Assembly: GCF_029581275.1 (NCBI RefSeq)
Contig: NZ_CP120742.1
Coordinates: forward strand, 124,001-188,000
DNA length: 64,000 bases
From: Micromonospora sp. WMMD1155
Lineage (GTDB): Bacteria; Actinomycetota; Actinomycetes; Mycobacteriales; Micromonosporaceae
Direction of reading: 5' to 3'
Each line of letters begins with the position of its first letter. Position 1 is the first letter of the stretch. The notes beneath the pieces are model-generated. The model made no database searches, was not told the DNA's origin, and saw only the letters and a program-made list of their open reading frames with translations. Positions 32,862 through 42,485 of this stretch are shown here, in pieces. Made by a program: the position numbers and the translations under genes.

Positions 32862-33017
32862 TTCGCCGAAGAAGTCTTCAAGCCCGAAGAGCCTGGTCAG
32901 AGCGATGCCCGTGGGATCAGCGTCCCAGATGACGACACGGCCGGCGCGCGACGGCGACGACTGGATAGCCGTCCGTCCAACTGGTGGCGACCCCGAGGGA
33001 ACTACGTGAGCCGCTGA
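32862..33017 (+). pseudogene. C-terminal remnant of a gene cut by the IS5-family element
   Basis: The frame reads FAEEVFKPEEPGQSDARG to a stop at 33015, with the tail SRPSNWWRPRGNYVSR. Rejoined across the element, the same frame extends left only to a stop at 30548-30550 with no start codon, so the gene was already broken or began elsewhere. The family is not recognised. Confidence 0.45.
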
Positions 33018-33020
33018 CCG

Positions 33021-33070
33021 CTCTTGTCAGGTCGTGACAGGCGTCAGGCGAGTTCGATCGGTCTGACAGC
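33021..33070. promoter_or_regulatory. TGTCAGG motif cluster upstream of the transfer operon
   Basis: TTGTCAGG (33024-33031), GTGACAGG and CTGACAG (33063-33069) in 50 bases, 210 bases before the pilin-like gene. The 200 bases that follow show no gene and should contain the transfer promoter. Confidence 0.45.
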
Positions 33071-33278
33071 CGAGTCCTGGGGGGTGCATGTCATCCACGG
33101 CATGACCGCCCGGTGGGGACCCTCATCCGGCGAGGCCAACGGTCCGGCACGGCTGGCGCGGCGTACTGACACCGCAACCCTTCGCTCAACGCAAGGGAGG
33201 AGCGCCCCCACCGGTCCAGCCGAAGCTTCGCCTTGGTCCCCACCGCGGCGGCCCGCATATTTCTTGTGGAGCGTCGCT

Positions 33279-33575
33279 ATGCACGTGACTCTGTCAATCC
33301 TGTCCGACCTCGCTGCCACCGCGCCGCAGCCACTGGCGGCCCCGAAATCGATCAACGAGGTCATTTCCTCGATCACCTCGTGGATCATGGGCATCATCGC
33401 GCTGGTAGCGACAATGTTCCTTGTCATCGGTGGTCTCCGCTACATGGCCGCTGGCGGTGACCCCGCCCAGGTCGAGCAGGCGAAGGGCAACTTCAAGTCC
33501 GCGTTGATCGGCTACGCCTTGGCGGTTCTCTCCCCCGTGATCCTGCAGGTGCTGCAGGGCATCATCGGCGGCTGA
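33279..33575 (+). CDS. Pilin-like (VirB2/TrbC-type) membrane protein
   Basis: 98 residues with two hydrophobic helices (about 37-57 and 76-95) joined by a short polar loop, MAAGGDPAQVEQAKGNFKSA, the shape of conjugative pilins and of pilin-like proteins of Gram-positive T4SSs. GGAG 7 bases before the ATG at 33279 fixes the start within a longer open frame. First gene of the transfer operon. Confidence 0.75.
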   Translation: MHVTLSILSDLAATAPQPLAAPKSINEVISSITSWIMGIIALVATMFLVIGGLRYMAAGGDPAQVEQAKGNFKSALIGYALAVLSPVILQVLQGIIGG

Positions 33576-33586
33576 GGGCAGCGGTC

Positions 33587-34504
33587 ATGGTCGACTGGAT
33601 GATGAATGGCCTGGTGGAATGGCTCGCCGAGCGGCTGCAAGACCTCCTCGGCGGGCTCCTGGCCTATCTGACGTCGTCGATGTTCCTGTCGCCGGACGTC
33701 ACTGTCTTGCCGCAGGTGCAGACGATCGCCGAGAAGAGCACGCTGGTCGTCAACGCCTGCTACGTCCTCGCGCTGCTGACCGCCGGCGTCGTGACGATGA
33801 CCAGCAGTTCGGTCGAGGTCCGATACGGCGTCAAGGAACTCGTGCCACGCCTCATTGTCGGGTTCATCCTGTCGAACGTCGCGGTCCCGCTCTGCGCCGT
33901 CCTCATCGATGTGGCCAACGCGTTGACGGTGGCCATGGTCGGCACGGCGGCGCCGACCACGCAAGCGGTCACGATGGCCCGCACTCACGTGGCCGCCGCC
34001 CTCATCGACCCTGCCAACGCCCTCATCGCCCTGGTCATCGGATTGTTGATCGTCGGGCTGATGTTCGCCCTCGTCACCGGTTGGGTTGTCCGCGTTGCGG
34101 TGCTGGTCATCCTGGCCGGGCTCGCCCCGGTCGCGTTGGCCTGCTATGGCCTGCCCTGGACGCAACCCACCGCCGACCTGTGGTGGCGCAGCCTGCTGGG
34201 CTGCCTCGGCACGGCCGTGTTGCAGGCCATCGCGTTCTCCACCGGCATCCAACTGCTCACCGATCCGGACGCGAGCATCCCGGTGCTGATCGGCCTGCCG
34301 GGATCGAACGTGTTGAACCTGCTGCTGGTCGCGGTGGTGCTGTGGATGACGGTCAAGATCCCCTCGATGATGGGCCGCTACGCCACGGGCAAGGGGTCGC
34401 CGAACGTCGGCGGGATTCTGCTGCGGGCAGTGGTCATCCAGGGCATCACCCGCCGTCTCCCGCTCGGCGGGCTACGACGTACCGCCGTGCGAGGTGGGCG
34501 ATGA
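33587..34504 (+). CDS. VirB6/TrbL-like polytopic transfer protein
   Basis: 305 residues with six or seven membrane helices (about 55-75, 88-110, 140-165, 168-190, 205-225, 240-258). WLAERLQDLLGGLLAYLTSS precedes them; the position between pilin and PrgI fits the inner-membrane channel part of the secretion system. It starts 11 bases after the pilin gene and overlaps the next gene by 4 bases. Confidence 0.72.
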   Translation: MVDWMMNGLVEWLAERLQDLLGGLLAYLTSSMFLSPDVTVLPQVQTIAEKSTLVVNACYVLALLTAGVVTMTSSSVEVRYGVKELVPRLIVGFILSNVAVPLCAVLIDVANALTVAMVGTAAPTTQAVTMARTHVAAALIDPANALIALVIGLLIVGLMFALVTGWVVRVAVLVILAGLAPVALACYGLPWTQPTADLWWRSLLGCLGTAVLQAIAFSTGIQLLTDPDASIPVLIGLPGSNVLNLLLVAVVLWMTVKIPSMMGRYATGKGSPNVGGILLRAVVIQGITRRLPLGGLRRTAVRGGR

Positions 34505-35391
34505 CGATCGAGGACAACGTCCCGCGCGCCGTCGTCCCGGCCAACGTCAACGAGCCCGACCGCATCGCGTTCGGGTTGACATTCCGGCAACTGGGCATCA
34601 TCGGCGGCGCCGGCCTCGTCGGGCTCGGTGTCTACCGCACGTTCGGGCAACTGCTACCGCAGGTGGCGTGGATCGTCGCCGGGGCGATGATGTTCGCGGT
34701 GGCGGTCATGCTGGCGCTCGGCCGCCGTGACGGCCTGCCGCTGGACGTGTGGCTGCGGCACGGGTTCGCGCTCAGCCGCAGGCCGCACACGCTCGCCCCG
34801 GGTAGGGCTCGAACCAGCTCGGTCGCGGTCGTGACCGGCAACCCAAGCCTTCCGGCGCCGCTGCGGTCTCCGGTCACGGCGCTCAGCCCGACCGGAGTCC
34901 TGACCAGTGAGGGCAGCGGCAAAGTCCTGATCGCCTGCGGCACGACGAACATCCACCTGCGCACCAGCGGTGAACAGGGCGCGCTGTTGGAAGGGTTTGG
35001 CCGGTTCCTCAACAGCCTGACCGGGCCGGCGCAGATCGTCGTGGCTGCGCAGCGGCACGACCTGACCGTCTACGCGCAGGCGACTGTCGACCATGCGCCG
35101 CGCCTGGCGCACCCGGCGCTGCAGGCCGCCGCCGCCGACTACGCCGAGTTCCTGCTCGACCTCGACAGCCAGCGCGATCCGTTGCGCCGCCAGGTCCTCG
35201 CCGTCGTCACCGGAGAGTTTGGGGCCGACGCCGCGGTGCGTGCGCTGTCCGGACTCGGTGTCGAAGCCGCAGCTCTGGACGGGCCGGCTGTCGCCTCCGC
35301 GCTGGCTGGCGCGGTCGATCCGTTCTCCCCGCCGGTGCCTGGCCCGCGTGCGGTACCCGGCGCCCCGATCACCCTGCGGAGCGCATCATGA
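34501..35391 (+). CDS. PrgI-family transfer protein (VirB3 position)
   Basis: 296 residues. The first 100 residues are PrgI-like: RIAFGLTFRQLGIIGGAGL with two membrane helices (about 24-42 and 50-68), then an SCO6880-type soluble domain with GKVLIACGTTNIHLRTSGEQ. In Gram-positive T4SSs this protein sits beside VirB4 at the membrane. ATGA overlaps on both sides tie it to its neighbours. Confidence 0.78.
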   Translation: MTIEDNVPRAVVPANVNEPDRIAFGLTFRQLGIIGGAGLVGLGVYRTFGQLLPQVAWIVAGAMMFAVAVMLALGRRDGLPLDVWLRHGFALSRRPHTLAPGRARTSSVAVVTGNPSLPAPLRSPVTALSPTGVLTSEGSGKVLIACGTTNIHLRTSGEQGALLEGFGRFLNSLTGPAQIVVAAQRHDLTVYAQATVDHAPRLAHPALQAAAADYAEFLLDLDSQRDPLRRQVLAVVTGEFGADAAVRALSGLGVEAAALDGPAVASALAGAVDPFSPPVPGPRAVPGAPITLRSAS

Positions 35392-37136
35392 ACCTGTTGA
35401 AAGGGCACAAGACGAGTGACGCGGGCGGGGAGGGGATGCCCTCCCCCGCCGCGTTGTCGGTCACGCCGTGGCACGTGCAGGTCGGCGACGGGTATGCCGC
35501 CACCTACGCGGTGTGCGGGTATCCGGCCGAGGTCGGCCCAGCCTGGTTGGACCCGCTGCTGTCCTACCCGGCACGGGTCGACGTCTCGGTGCACCTGGAC
35601 CCGGTGGTGCCGCAACTGGCCGCGCCGATGCTCAAGCGCCAGCGCGCCCGCCTCGAATCCTCGCGCCGTCTCGATGCTGACCAGGGTCGTCTGGGTGATC
35701 CCATGGTGGAGGCGGCCGCAGCGGATGCCGCCGATCTCGCTGAACGCGTCGCCCGCGGCGCTGCGAAGCTCTTTGAGACCGGTATCTACGTCACCATCCA
35801 CGCCCGTACCGTCGATGAGCTGCGCGCCGTCACCGCGGGCGTGAAGTCCGCCGCCGCCAGCGTGCTGCTGGACCTGCAACCGGCTACGTTCCGGCACCAC
35901 CAGGGCTGGATCTCCACCCTGCCGGTCGGCGTGGACCCGCTACGCATGCGCCGCATCCTCGACACCACCGCCCTCGCGGCAGCGTTTCCCCTCGCCTCGG
36001 CGGACCTCGCCGCCCCGGCCCCCGGCGCCGCCGCTGCGCCCGAAGGGCTGCTGTACGGGGTCAACACGACCAGCAACGGGGTCGTGATCTGGAACAGGTG
36101 GGCGCAGGACAACCACAACTCCGTCGTCCTGGCCCGCTCCGGCGCGGGCAAGTCGTACTTCGTCAAACTGGAGGTGCTCCGCAACCTCTACCAGGGCACG
36201 GTCGTCTCCGTCATCGACCCCGAAGACGAGTACGCGCCACTGGCCGAGCACGTCGGCGGCACCGTCGTACAGCTCGGCCAGCCAGGTGTGCGGGTCAACC
36301 CGCTCGATCTGCCCGCCGACCACCGGGCCGACACCCTCACCCGCCGCGGCCTGTACCTACACACCCTGATCGCGGTCATGCTCGGAGCGGCCCCGCCGCC
36401 CGGCGAACGCGCCGCCCTGGACCGGGCGATCACCGCCGCCTACGCCCGCGCCGGGATCAACGGCGACCCGGGCACCTGGACTAAAACCGCGCCGCTGCTG
36501 CGGGACCTCGCCGACATGCTCACCGCCGACGACGACCCCGCCGCCGGGCAGCTCGCCGCCCGGCTCGCGCCCTGGACGGTCGGGAACTTCGCCAGCCTGT
36601 TCGACGGTCCGACCACGACCGTCCCGCGCGGGCACCTGGTGGTGTGGTCGCTGCGGCACCTGCCCGACGAGCTGCGCACAGTGGGCACGCTGCTGGCGCT
36701 CGACTCGATCTGGTCGGGCATCGACACCCCGGCCACAGCCCGCCGGCGCCGCCAGCTGGTCGTGGTGGACGAGGCCTGGCTGCTGATGCGCGACGGCGAA
36801 GGCAGCCGGTTTCTGTTCCGGATGGCCAAGGCAGCCCGCAAACGGTCCGCCGGCCTGTGCGTGATCACCCAGGACGCGGCCGACGTGCTGTCGACCGACC
36901 TTGGCCTCGCTGTGGTGTCCAACGCCGCAACGCAGGTGCTGATGCGCCAGAGCACGCAGTCCATCGACGCGGTTGCCGAGGCGTTCGGCCTGACCGATGG
37001 GGAATCACGGCTGCTGCTGTCGGCGCCACGCGGCGAAGGGCTGCTTGTTGCCGGGCGTAGCCGGATCCCGTTCCGCGCGGTTGGCTCGGCGGCCGAGCAC
37101 AGGATCGCGGTAACCGGGATCGGGGAGGCCGACTGA
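35388..37136 (+). CDS. VirB4-family T4SS ATPase
   Basis: 582 residues. An N-terminal domain of about 230 residues is followed by the RecA-like ATPase with Walker A ARSGAGKSYFVK (about 248-259), VIDPEDEYAPLAEHV, Walker B QLVVVDEAWLLM (about 456-467) and LCVITQDAADVL. VirB4 proteins power assembly of the transfer channel at the cytoplasmic face. This marks the element as a T4SS user rather than one of the TraB/FtsK-type actinomycete elements. Confidence 0.92.
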   Translation: MNLLKGHKTSDAGGEGMPSPAALSVTPWHVQVGDGYAATYAVCGYPAEVGPAWLDPLLSYPARVDVSVHLDPVVPQLAAPMLKRQRARLESSRRLDADQGRLGDPMVEAAAADAADLAERVARGAAKLFETGIYVTIHARTVDELRAVTAGVKSAAASVLLDLQPATFRHHQGWISTLPVGVDPLRMRRILDTTALAAAFPLASADLAAPAPGAAAAPEGLLYGVNTTSNGVVIWNRWAQDNHNSVVLARSGAGKSYFVKLEVLRNLYQGTVVSVIDPEDEYAPLAEHVGGTVVQLGQPGVRVNPLDLPADHRADTLTRRGLYLHTLIAVMLGAAPPPGERAALDRAITAAYARAGINGDPGTWTKTAPLLRDLADMLTADDDPAAGQLAARLAPWTVGNFASLFDGPTTTVPRGHLVVWSLRHLPDELRTVGTLLALDSIWSGIDTPATARRRRQLVVVDEAWLLMRDGEGSRFLFRMAKAARKRSAGLCVITQDAADVLSTDLGLAVVSNAATQVLMRQSTQSIDAVAEAFGLTDGESRLLLSAPRGEGLLVAGRSRIPFRAVGSAAEHRIAVTGIGEAD

Positions 37137-39601
37137 TGACCACCCCGACCTGGCCTACCGACATCGGGCACTGGATCATCGCCCGGCCATGGCTCGGCTT
37201 CATCGCCGCCGCCGCGATCCTCGCAGCGGTGTTGGGCCACGACCGGCTACTCACCTGGCGGCACCAGCGGCTCGCGGCGGGCGCGCGGTGGCTGACCATC
37301 GCCGCACCGCCGGAGGTTAGCGCCGAGGCCGCCGCCGCGTTCTGGACGACGCTCATGGGCGTGCTGACACCGTCGGTGTGGCGGCGCAGGGTGTACGGGT
37401 ACCCACACGTCGGGTGGGAGTACACCTGGACCGGCCGTGCCCTGACCATCCGGGTCTGGGTGCCGGGCACGGTGCCGCCCGGCGCGGTCGAAGCCGCCAT
37501 CCGGGCGGCCTGGCCCGCCGCGACCCTCACCACCGCGGATGCCGCCGCGCCGATCCCGGCCGAGGTGGGCGAGCAGGTGGGCGGGGCGCACTGGCCGCAA
37601 CACACCGACAGGCTGCCGCTGCGCAGTGAGCACGACACCGACCCGCTGCGGGCGTTGCTTGCCGCCGGGGCCGAGGTCCGATTCCGCGAACACGCGTGCG
37701 TGCAGATCCTCGCCCGCCCGGCACCCGCCCGTCGTGTGCGGGCGGCCCGCCGGGCGGCGGCCACCATGAGCAACCATCCGCACGGGCGGCCCGACGTCGC
37801 GGCGCAGGCTGTGTCGGGTGCGGCGCGGTTGGCCATCGAGCCTCTGCTGTGGCTCGTGGAGGTGTTCATGCCTGGCCCGTCCCGGCCGCGAAGCCCGTCG
37901 CGCGCCACAGCGGGGCGGGCAGCCGACCGGGACCCGGTAGCCATCGCCGACGCCCGCACCGTCGTGGACAAGGCCGTGCGGGTGCCGCACTTCGAGATCG
38001 CGGTCCGGTTCGCCGTCGCCGCCGACCCCGACCGCTCACTGGTGGACAAGGAGCGGGCCGGACGGGTTCGCGAACGCCTCGTCGGGCTCGGGCACACCAT
38101 CGCCTCGGCCGCCGCGGCGTACACCGGCCCGAACCGGCTGCGGCGGATGAAGATGCCCCACCCGGTGGCCACGATCGCCGGACGGCGGCTGCGGCGCGGG
38201 TTCCTGGCCACCGTTCCGGAACTCGCGGCCCTGGCCGCGCTGCCGCAAGACCTCGCCGTGCCGGGCCTCGACCGGGCGAGGGCCAAGGCCGTGCCGGCAC
38301 CCGTGCAGGTCCCCTCCGGCGGGCGGAGCGTGAAGGTGCTGGGCCGCTCACAGATCGGCCACCACAGCATCGGCCTCACTGTCACTGATGCCCGGCAGCA
38401 CGTGCACGTCGTCGGTAAGACCGGCGTCGGTAAGTCCACGCTGCTGCTGAACATGATCCTCGGCGACATCAAGGCCGGGCGCGGGACCGTGGTCATCGAC
38501 CCACGCGGGGACCTGATCACCGACATCCTCGACCGCTTACCCGCCTCCTATGCCAAGAAGATCGTGATCATCGACCCAGACCAGGAGAACCCCGGCTGCT
38601 TCAACCCCCTCGACGACGGCGGCGATCCGCACCTCGCCGTGGACAACCTCGTCGGCATCTTCGCCAAGATCTTTCAAGGCCAGTGGGGGCCCCGCATGGA
38701 CGACACCATGCGCGTCGCCTGCCTCACCCTGATGCGCCACGCGAAACCCACCCTGAGTCTGGTCCCGTCGTTGCTGCAGGACCGAGATTTCCGGGCCCGG
38801 TTTACCCACGGCCTGGACGACCCGGACGGCCTCGGCGGGTTCTGGCTCTGGTACGACGGCATCAACGAACAGTTCCGGGGCCAGGTCATCGCACCCGTCC
38901 TCGCCCGACTCCGGGCCTTCCTGCTGCGCGACTTCGTCAAGAGCGTGATCGGTAACGCCCACTCGTCGTTCGACATGGGTCGGGTACTCGACGGCGGGGT
39001 GCTGCTCTGCCGGCTACCCAAGGGCATCCTCGGCGAGGAGACCAGCCGCATCCTCGGCTCGATGATCGTCGCCCGGGTCTGGCAGGCCGCCATCGCCCGC
39101 GCCAGCGTCCCCGAAGACCAGCGCAAAGACGCCAACCTCTACGTAGATGAGTGCCACAACTTCCTCACCCTGCCCGGCAGCGTCGGGGACATGCTGGCCG
39201 AGGCACGCGGTTTTCGGCTCGGACTCGTCCTGGCCCACCAGGACCTGGCGCAACTGCCCAACGACATCGCCTCGGCGGTGTCGGCCAACGCGCGAACGAA
39301 GCTGTTCTTCAACGTCGACCCCGCCGACGCGCGGGACCTGTCCCGACACACCAAACCCGAGCTGGACGAACACGACCTCGCGCACCTCGACGTCTACACC
39401 GCCGCAGCCCGGCTGCTGGTCGGCAACCGGGAGCTACCCGCGTTCACGTTCGTGACCAACCCGCCGGCGCCGCCGGTGGGTGAAGCGACCGCGATCCGGC
39501 AGGAGTGCGCCGCCGCCCACAGCCGCACCGGTGATGAGCCGCCGATGCAGCAGCTCGCCCGCACCGCGATGAAGCGGCGCATGACCGACCGCGACCGCTG
39601 A
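37136..39601 (+). CDS. Type IV coupling protein (TraD/TraG-like ATPase)
   Basis: 821 residues. One N-terminal membrane segment (about 18-36) and a long linker with poor conservation precede the motor domain: Walker A VVGKTGVGKSTLLLN (about 425-439), TVVIDPRGDLITDIL, and Walker B ANLYVDECHNFLT (about 664-676), then GFRLGLVLAHQDLAQLP. Coupling proteins recruit the relaxosome and pump DNA into the channel. The ATG at 37136 shares a base with the VirB4 stop (TGATG). Last gene of the core transfer operon. Confidence 0.92.
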   Translation: MTTPTWPTDIGHWIIARPWLGFIAAAAILAAVLGHDRLLTWRHQRLAAGARWLTIAAPPEVSAEAAAAFWTTLMGVLTPSVWRRRVYGYPHVGWEYTWTGRALTIRVWVPGTVPPGAVEAAIRAAWPAATLTTADAAAPIPAEVGEQVGGAHWPQHTDRLPLRSEHDTDPLRALLAAGAEVRFREHACVQILARPAPARRVRAARRAAATMSNHPHGRPDVAAQAVSGAARLAIEPLLWLVEVFMPGPSRPRSPSRATAGRAADRDPVAIADARTVVDKAVRVPHFEIAVRFAVAADPDRSLVDKERAGRVRERLVGLGHTIASAAAAYTGPNRLRRMKMPHPVATIAGRRLRRGFLATVPELAALAALPQDLAVPGLDRARAKAVPAPVQVPSGGRSVKVLGRSQIGHHSIGLTVTDARQHVHVVGKTGVGKSTLLLNMILGDIKAGRGTVVIDPRGDLITDILDRLPASYAKKIVIIDPDQENPGCFNPLDDGGDPHLAVDNLVGIFAKIFQGQWGPRMDDTMRVACLTLMRHAKPTLSLVPSLLQDRDFRARFTHGLDDPDGLGGFWLWYDGINEQFRGQVIAPVLARLRAFLLRDFVKSVIGNAHSSFDMGRVLDGGVLLCRLPKGILGEETSRILGSMIVARVWQAAIARASVPEDQRKDANLYVDECHNFLTLPGSVGDMLAEARGFRLGLVLAHQDLAQLPNDIASAVSANARTKLFFNVDPADARDLSRHTKPELDEHDLAHLDVYTAAARLLVGNRELPAFTFVTNPPAPPVGEATAIRQECAAAHSRTGDEPPMQQLARTAMKRRMTDRDR

Positions 39602-39700
39602 ACGCTCCGGCTCGCATAAGGGCTCGGCTGGGTGCGGCACCGGGGACTCGTCTGGGGGTGTCCGCGACACGAGACCCCACACGAGTCCCACGCCCCTGGC

Positions 39701-39720
39701 CTGTCAGGTTCCTGACCTGC
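39701..39720. promoter_or_regulatory. Palindromic TGTCAGG site
   Basis: CTGTCAGGTTCCTGACCTG: near-perfect inverted pair with no spacer, 85 bases before the replication-relaxation gene. It lies in the 203-bp gap after the coupling protein. Confidence 0.5.
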
Positions 39721-39804
39721 CCCAACCCGCCTGACGCCAGAGCCGGAATAGAGATCAACTCATCCAGACTCCCTACGGGACTCTCTCTCCAGGGGTGTAT
39801 CCAC

Positions 39805-40656
39805 ATGCCGCAATCACGATCGGTCAGCCTCCTGACCATCTATCCCCACATCACCAGCCGTGACCGCCGGCTTCTGCAGCTGCTCGACGACCACCAGGTC
39901 CTCACCACCGATCAGATCCACCGCATGCTGTTCCTCGCCCGCCGGACCTGTCAGATCCGCCTCGGTGAGCTGGCCGCATTGGGCCTGCTGGACCGGTTCC
40001 GGTTCGCCCGCGCCGGGGGTGGTAGCCATCCGTGGCACTGGACGCTCGGCCACCAGGGGCACCGGTTCCAGGCCGCCGCGCACCGCCGGCCCGAACCCAC
40101 CGTGCGCACCAGCCGTCAGATCGTCGACCGGCTCTCGGCCAACCCGAGTCTGAACCACCTGCTCGCGGCCAACGAATTCTTCGTCCGGCTCACCGCGCGC
40201 ACCCGCCAGCACCCCGAGGCACGGCTGGACCGTTGGTGGTCCGAGACGATGACCACGAAGCAGTTCCGCACCATCACCGCCGACGGGCACGGCCTGTGGA
40301 GCGTCGCCGACGCCACCGTGGGGTTCTTCCTGGAGGCCGACACCGGCACCGAACCCCTCGGCCGGGTGGTGGCCAAACTCGACCGGTACGACCAGCTGAT
40401 CCGCCGCGGCGGTCCCCGCTACCCGGTGCTGTTCTGGCTCGGCAGCGAACCTCGTGAGGAGCACCTGCACCGGCTCCTACGCGGCCGGATCAGCGGCGTT
40501 CCCGTCGCCACCGCAACCCACGCCTGCGACCCGACCGAGGCAGTGTGGTTGCCCGGCGGCGGCACCGGCCGGGTCCGGCTCGCCGAGCTGCCGAGCGACC
40601 ACGGGCAGCCTGTAGCGGACAACCCCAACTACGACGAGGGCGTCTTCGTGCCCTGA
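39805..40656 (+). CDS. Replication-relaxation family protein
   Basis: 283 residues. The N-terminal winged helix ITSRDRRLLQLLDDHQVLTTDQIHRMLFL (about 17-45) and the later FFLEADTGTEPLGRVVAKLDRY (about 175-196) match the Replic_Relax family of plasmids and conjugative elements. The family was named for a role in plasmid relaxation and copy number, with no clear enzyme activity; a part in initiating transfer or replication of this element is likely. It is flanked on both sides by TGTCAGG sites. Confidence 0.8.
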   Translation: MPQSRSVSLLTIYPHITSRDRRLLQLLDDHQVLTTDQIHRMLFLARRTCQIRLGELAALGLLDRFRFARAGGGSHPWHWTLGHQGHRFQAAAHRRPEPTVRTSRQIVDRLSANPSLNHLLAANEFFVRLTARTRQHPEARLDRWWSETMTTKQFRTITADGHGLWSVADATVGFFLEADTGTEPLGRVVAKLDRYDQLIRRGGPRYPVLFWLGSEPREEHLHRLLRGRISGVPVATATHACDPTEAVWLPGGGTGRVRLAELPSDHGQPVADNPNYDEGVFVP

Positions 40657-40740
40657 CAGACCCTGACACGCCTGCGGCGGTTCCTGTCAGCGCAGCTCAC
40701 GGCCAGGTCCGAGGTTCCTGACAACGCTGGGGCTGTCAGG
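40651..40740. promoter_or_regulatory. Dense TGTCAGG motif cluster
   Basis: CTGACAG (40653-40659), CTGACA (40663-40668), CTGTCAG (40684-40690), CCTGACA (40717-40723) and CTGTCAGG (40733-40740): five copies in 90 bases in both orientations. The whole 311-base gap to the next gene has no other visible content. Density suits an iteron-like or multi-operator site. Confidence 0.5.
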
Positions 40741-40967
40741 TCGCACAGCTACGGTGCAGCTTCACTTCTCTGCTCGCACCGCCGCCCGTCTGGTCCTCCT
40801 CGGATCTGCCCGCGCCAGCGGGATCACCCACAGCCCACCCTCGGTCGGCTCGTGATCCACGCTCCGCGCCTCTCACGGCAGCTTTCCCGGTCCAGACGCG
40901 CGCTTCGGTGGCACCACCGCGCTTCCCCCACCCCACGCCCTCTGTTTCGCGAAGGGAGCACCCCGTC

Positions 40968-41657
40968 ATGCCCACGCGCACCCCGCTCGCCGCTTCGGTG
41001 ATCACCGTCTGCTTCGCCCCCGGCGAGGACGCCGACTGGTTCGCCGCCTCGGAGAAAGTCAACGATCTTCTGCACGCCAACGGCACCCCCGCCCGCCGCT
41101 ACCACGTCCGCCACCGCCGCCTCATCGGCTGGCTGACCCGCTTCCTCGGCTACTACCTGCTCGACGCCGCCCGCCGCTTCGGCGCGGTCACCATGGCCGC
41201 CGGAGGCCGCAAGGGTCGCCTCGACCTGACCGGCACCGCCGCCAAAGCCTCCCACCACGCCGCGTTGCGCTGGCGTGCCTGGAACACCCACATCGCCGCG
41301 ACCACCCGTCCGGCCCGTCCCTTCGAGGACTACCTCGCCCAGCACCACGCCGACCCGGCCAAGGTCAGCGCCGCTGAGGCCCGCCGCCGCTTCGAGCAAC
41401 AGCCACGCGTCCTGGCGATGCTCGCCCTGTCCTTCGACCCGTACGAGCTGTCCGTCTACCAGGCCGGCGAAGCCACCTACGTCGGCCTGCACTGGCGCAT
41501 CGCGCTGATCGGCGACGCGCTGATCACCACCGACGGCCGCCTACTCACCCCGACCAGCGACTCCGTCGCCGACCGGTTCCGCTTCCTCAACGAGGCATGC
41601 GCCTACGTGCGCGGCCTGCGCTCCAGCGCCCGACTGTGCGCCGTCGCCATCGCCTAA
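40968..41657 (+). CDS. Hypothetical protein of the accessory module
   Basis: 229 residues. GAAGGGAG at 40951-40958 precedes the ATG. The first part, ASVITVCFAPGEDADWFAASE, looks like a beta-alpha unit, and WLTRFLGYYLLDAARR is a hydrophobic helix. No family recognised. A 12-bp hairpin follows its stop. Confidence 0.6.
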   Translation: MPTRTPLAASVITVCFAPGEDADWFAASEKVNDLLHANGTPARRYHVRHRRLIGWLTRFLGYYLLDAARRFGAVTMAAGGRKGRLDLTGTAAKASHHAALRWRAWNTHIAATTRPARPFEDYLAQHHADPAKVSAAEARRRFEQQPRVLAMLALSFDPYELSVYQAGEATYVGLHWRIALIGDALITTDGRLLTPTSDSVADRFRFLNEACAYVRGLRSSARLCAVAIA

Positions 41658-41678
41658 GCACCAACCGCCTGAACACCC

Positions 41679-41711
41679 AAGGCCGGTCGCAGCTCCGCCG
41701 CGACCGGCCTT
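41679..41711 (+). terminator. Intercistronic hairpin
   Basis: AAGGCCGGTCGC with exact complement, 9-base loop; ends 30 bases before the AAGGAGAACC ribosome site of the next gene. No T-run. Confidence 0.5.
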
Positions 41712-41752
41712 CGCCACGCCCACAACCCAACCGTCTGCGAAGGAGAACCCTC

Positions 41753-42484
41753 GTGTTCCTGACCGATCCCGCCCTACGGCGCATCGCCGCCGACACCAAC
41801 GACGTCCTGCCCGAGCACCTGTGGCGCCACGACACCGCCACCCCCGATCCGCTCGGCGACCTCGCCCGGATCCTGCAAAAGACCGCCATCGACTTCACCG
41901 ACAGCACCACCACCCTCGACCAGGCCCTCGCCCGGGTGGGTGTGCTCGCCGAGACGGCACGGCAAGGGTTGGCCGCCCGCGCCGGCCTGCACATTGCCGG
42001 CTATCACCAAACTCTCACCGACGCGCTCGTCGCCAGCGAACGGCACAGCGTCCTCGGGGCCACGCTCGTCACCTGCTACCACGCCTGGAGCAACCACCGG
42101 CCGATCGGCGACGGCGACGAGCGGTACCTGCTCCTGCGGCGCTGCGATCCGTCACGCGGCGTCGCGACCCTGCAGCGGAAGAACCCGCACACGTGGCTGG
42201 TGGTGCCCGACGTCGAAGCCGCCACTGCGTTCGATATCCCCTACCCGGATCGTGTCGTCGGCGAGGTCACCAGGGCCGAGCACCGGTGGACACCCACCGC
42301 GTACATCCCCCGGCCGCACCACCAGGCCCCGCTCGCCACGGTGTATCAGCTGCCTGCGTGCGGTGACCTCACCACGGCCTGCCGGTCGCTGCTGCGTTGG
42401 TGGCACCTGCGCCACTCCGACGCCTGGCGCAACCGCACCCCCGCCCAGCTCACCCCCGCTGAACTCGCCCACCTCACCTGTTAG
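41753..42484 (+). CDS. Hypothetical protein of the accessory module
   Basis: 243 residues from a GTG with AAGGAG 7 bases upstream (a longer open frame exists but has no site). A helical first half (IAADTNDVLPEHLWRHD onward) is followed by a short beta-rich part with YHAWSNHRPIGDGDERYLLL and NPHTWLVVPDVEAA. No family recognised. Confidence 0.6.
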   Translation: MFLTDPALRRIAADTNDVLPEHLWRHDTATPDPLGDLARILQKTAIDFTDSTTTLDQALARVGVLAETARQGLAARAGLHIAGYHQTLTDALVASERHSVLGATLVTCYHAWSNHRPIGDGDERYLLLRRCDPSRGVATLQRKNPHTWLVVPDVEAATAFDIPYPDRVVGEVTRAEHRWTPTAYIPRPHHQAPLATVYQLPACGDLTTACRSLLRWWHLRHSDAWRNRTPAQLTPAELAHLTC

Positions 42485-42485
42485 A

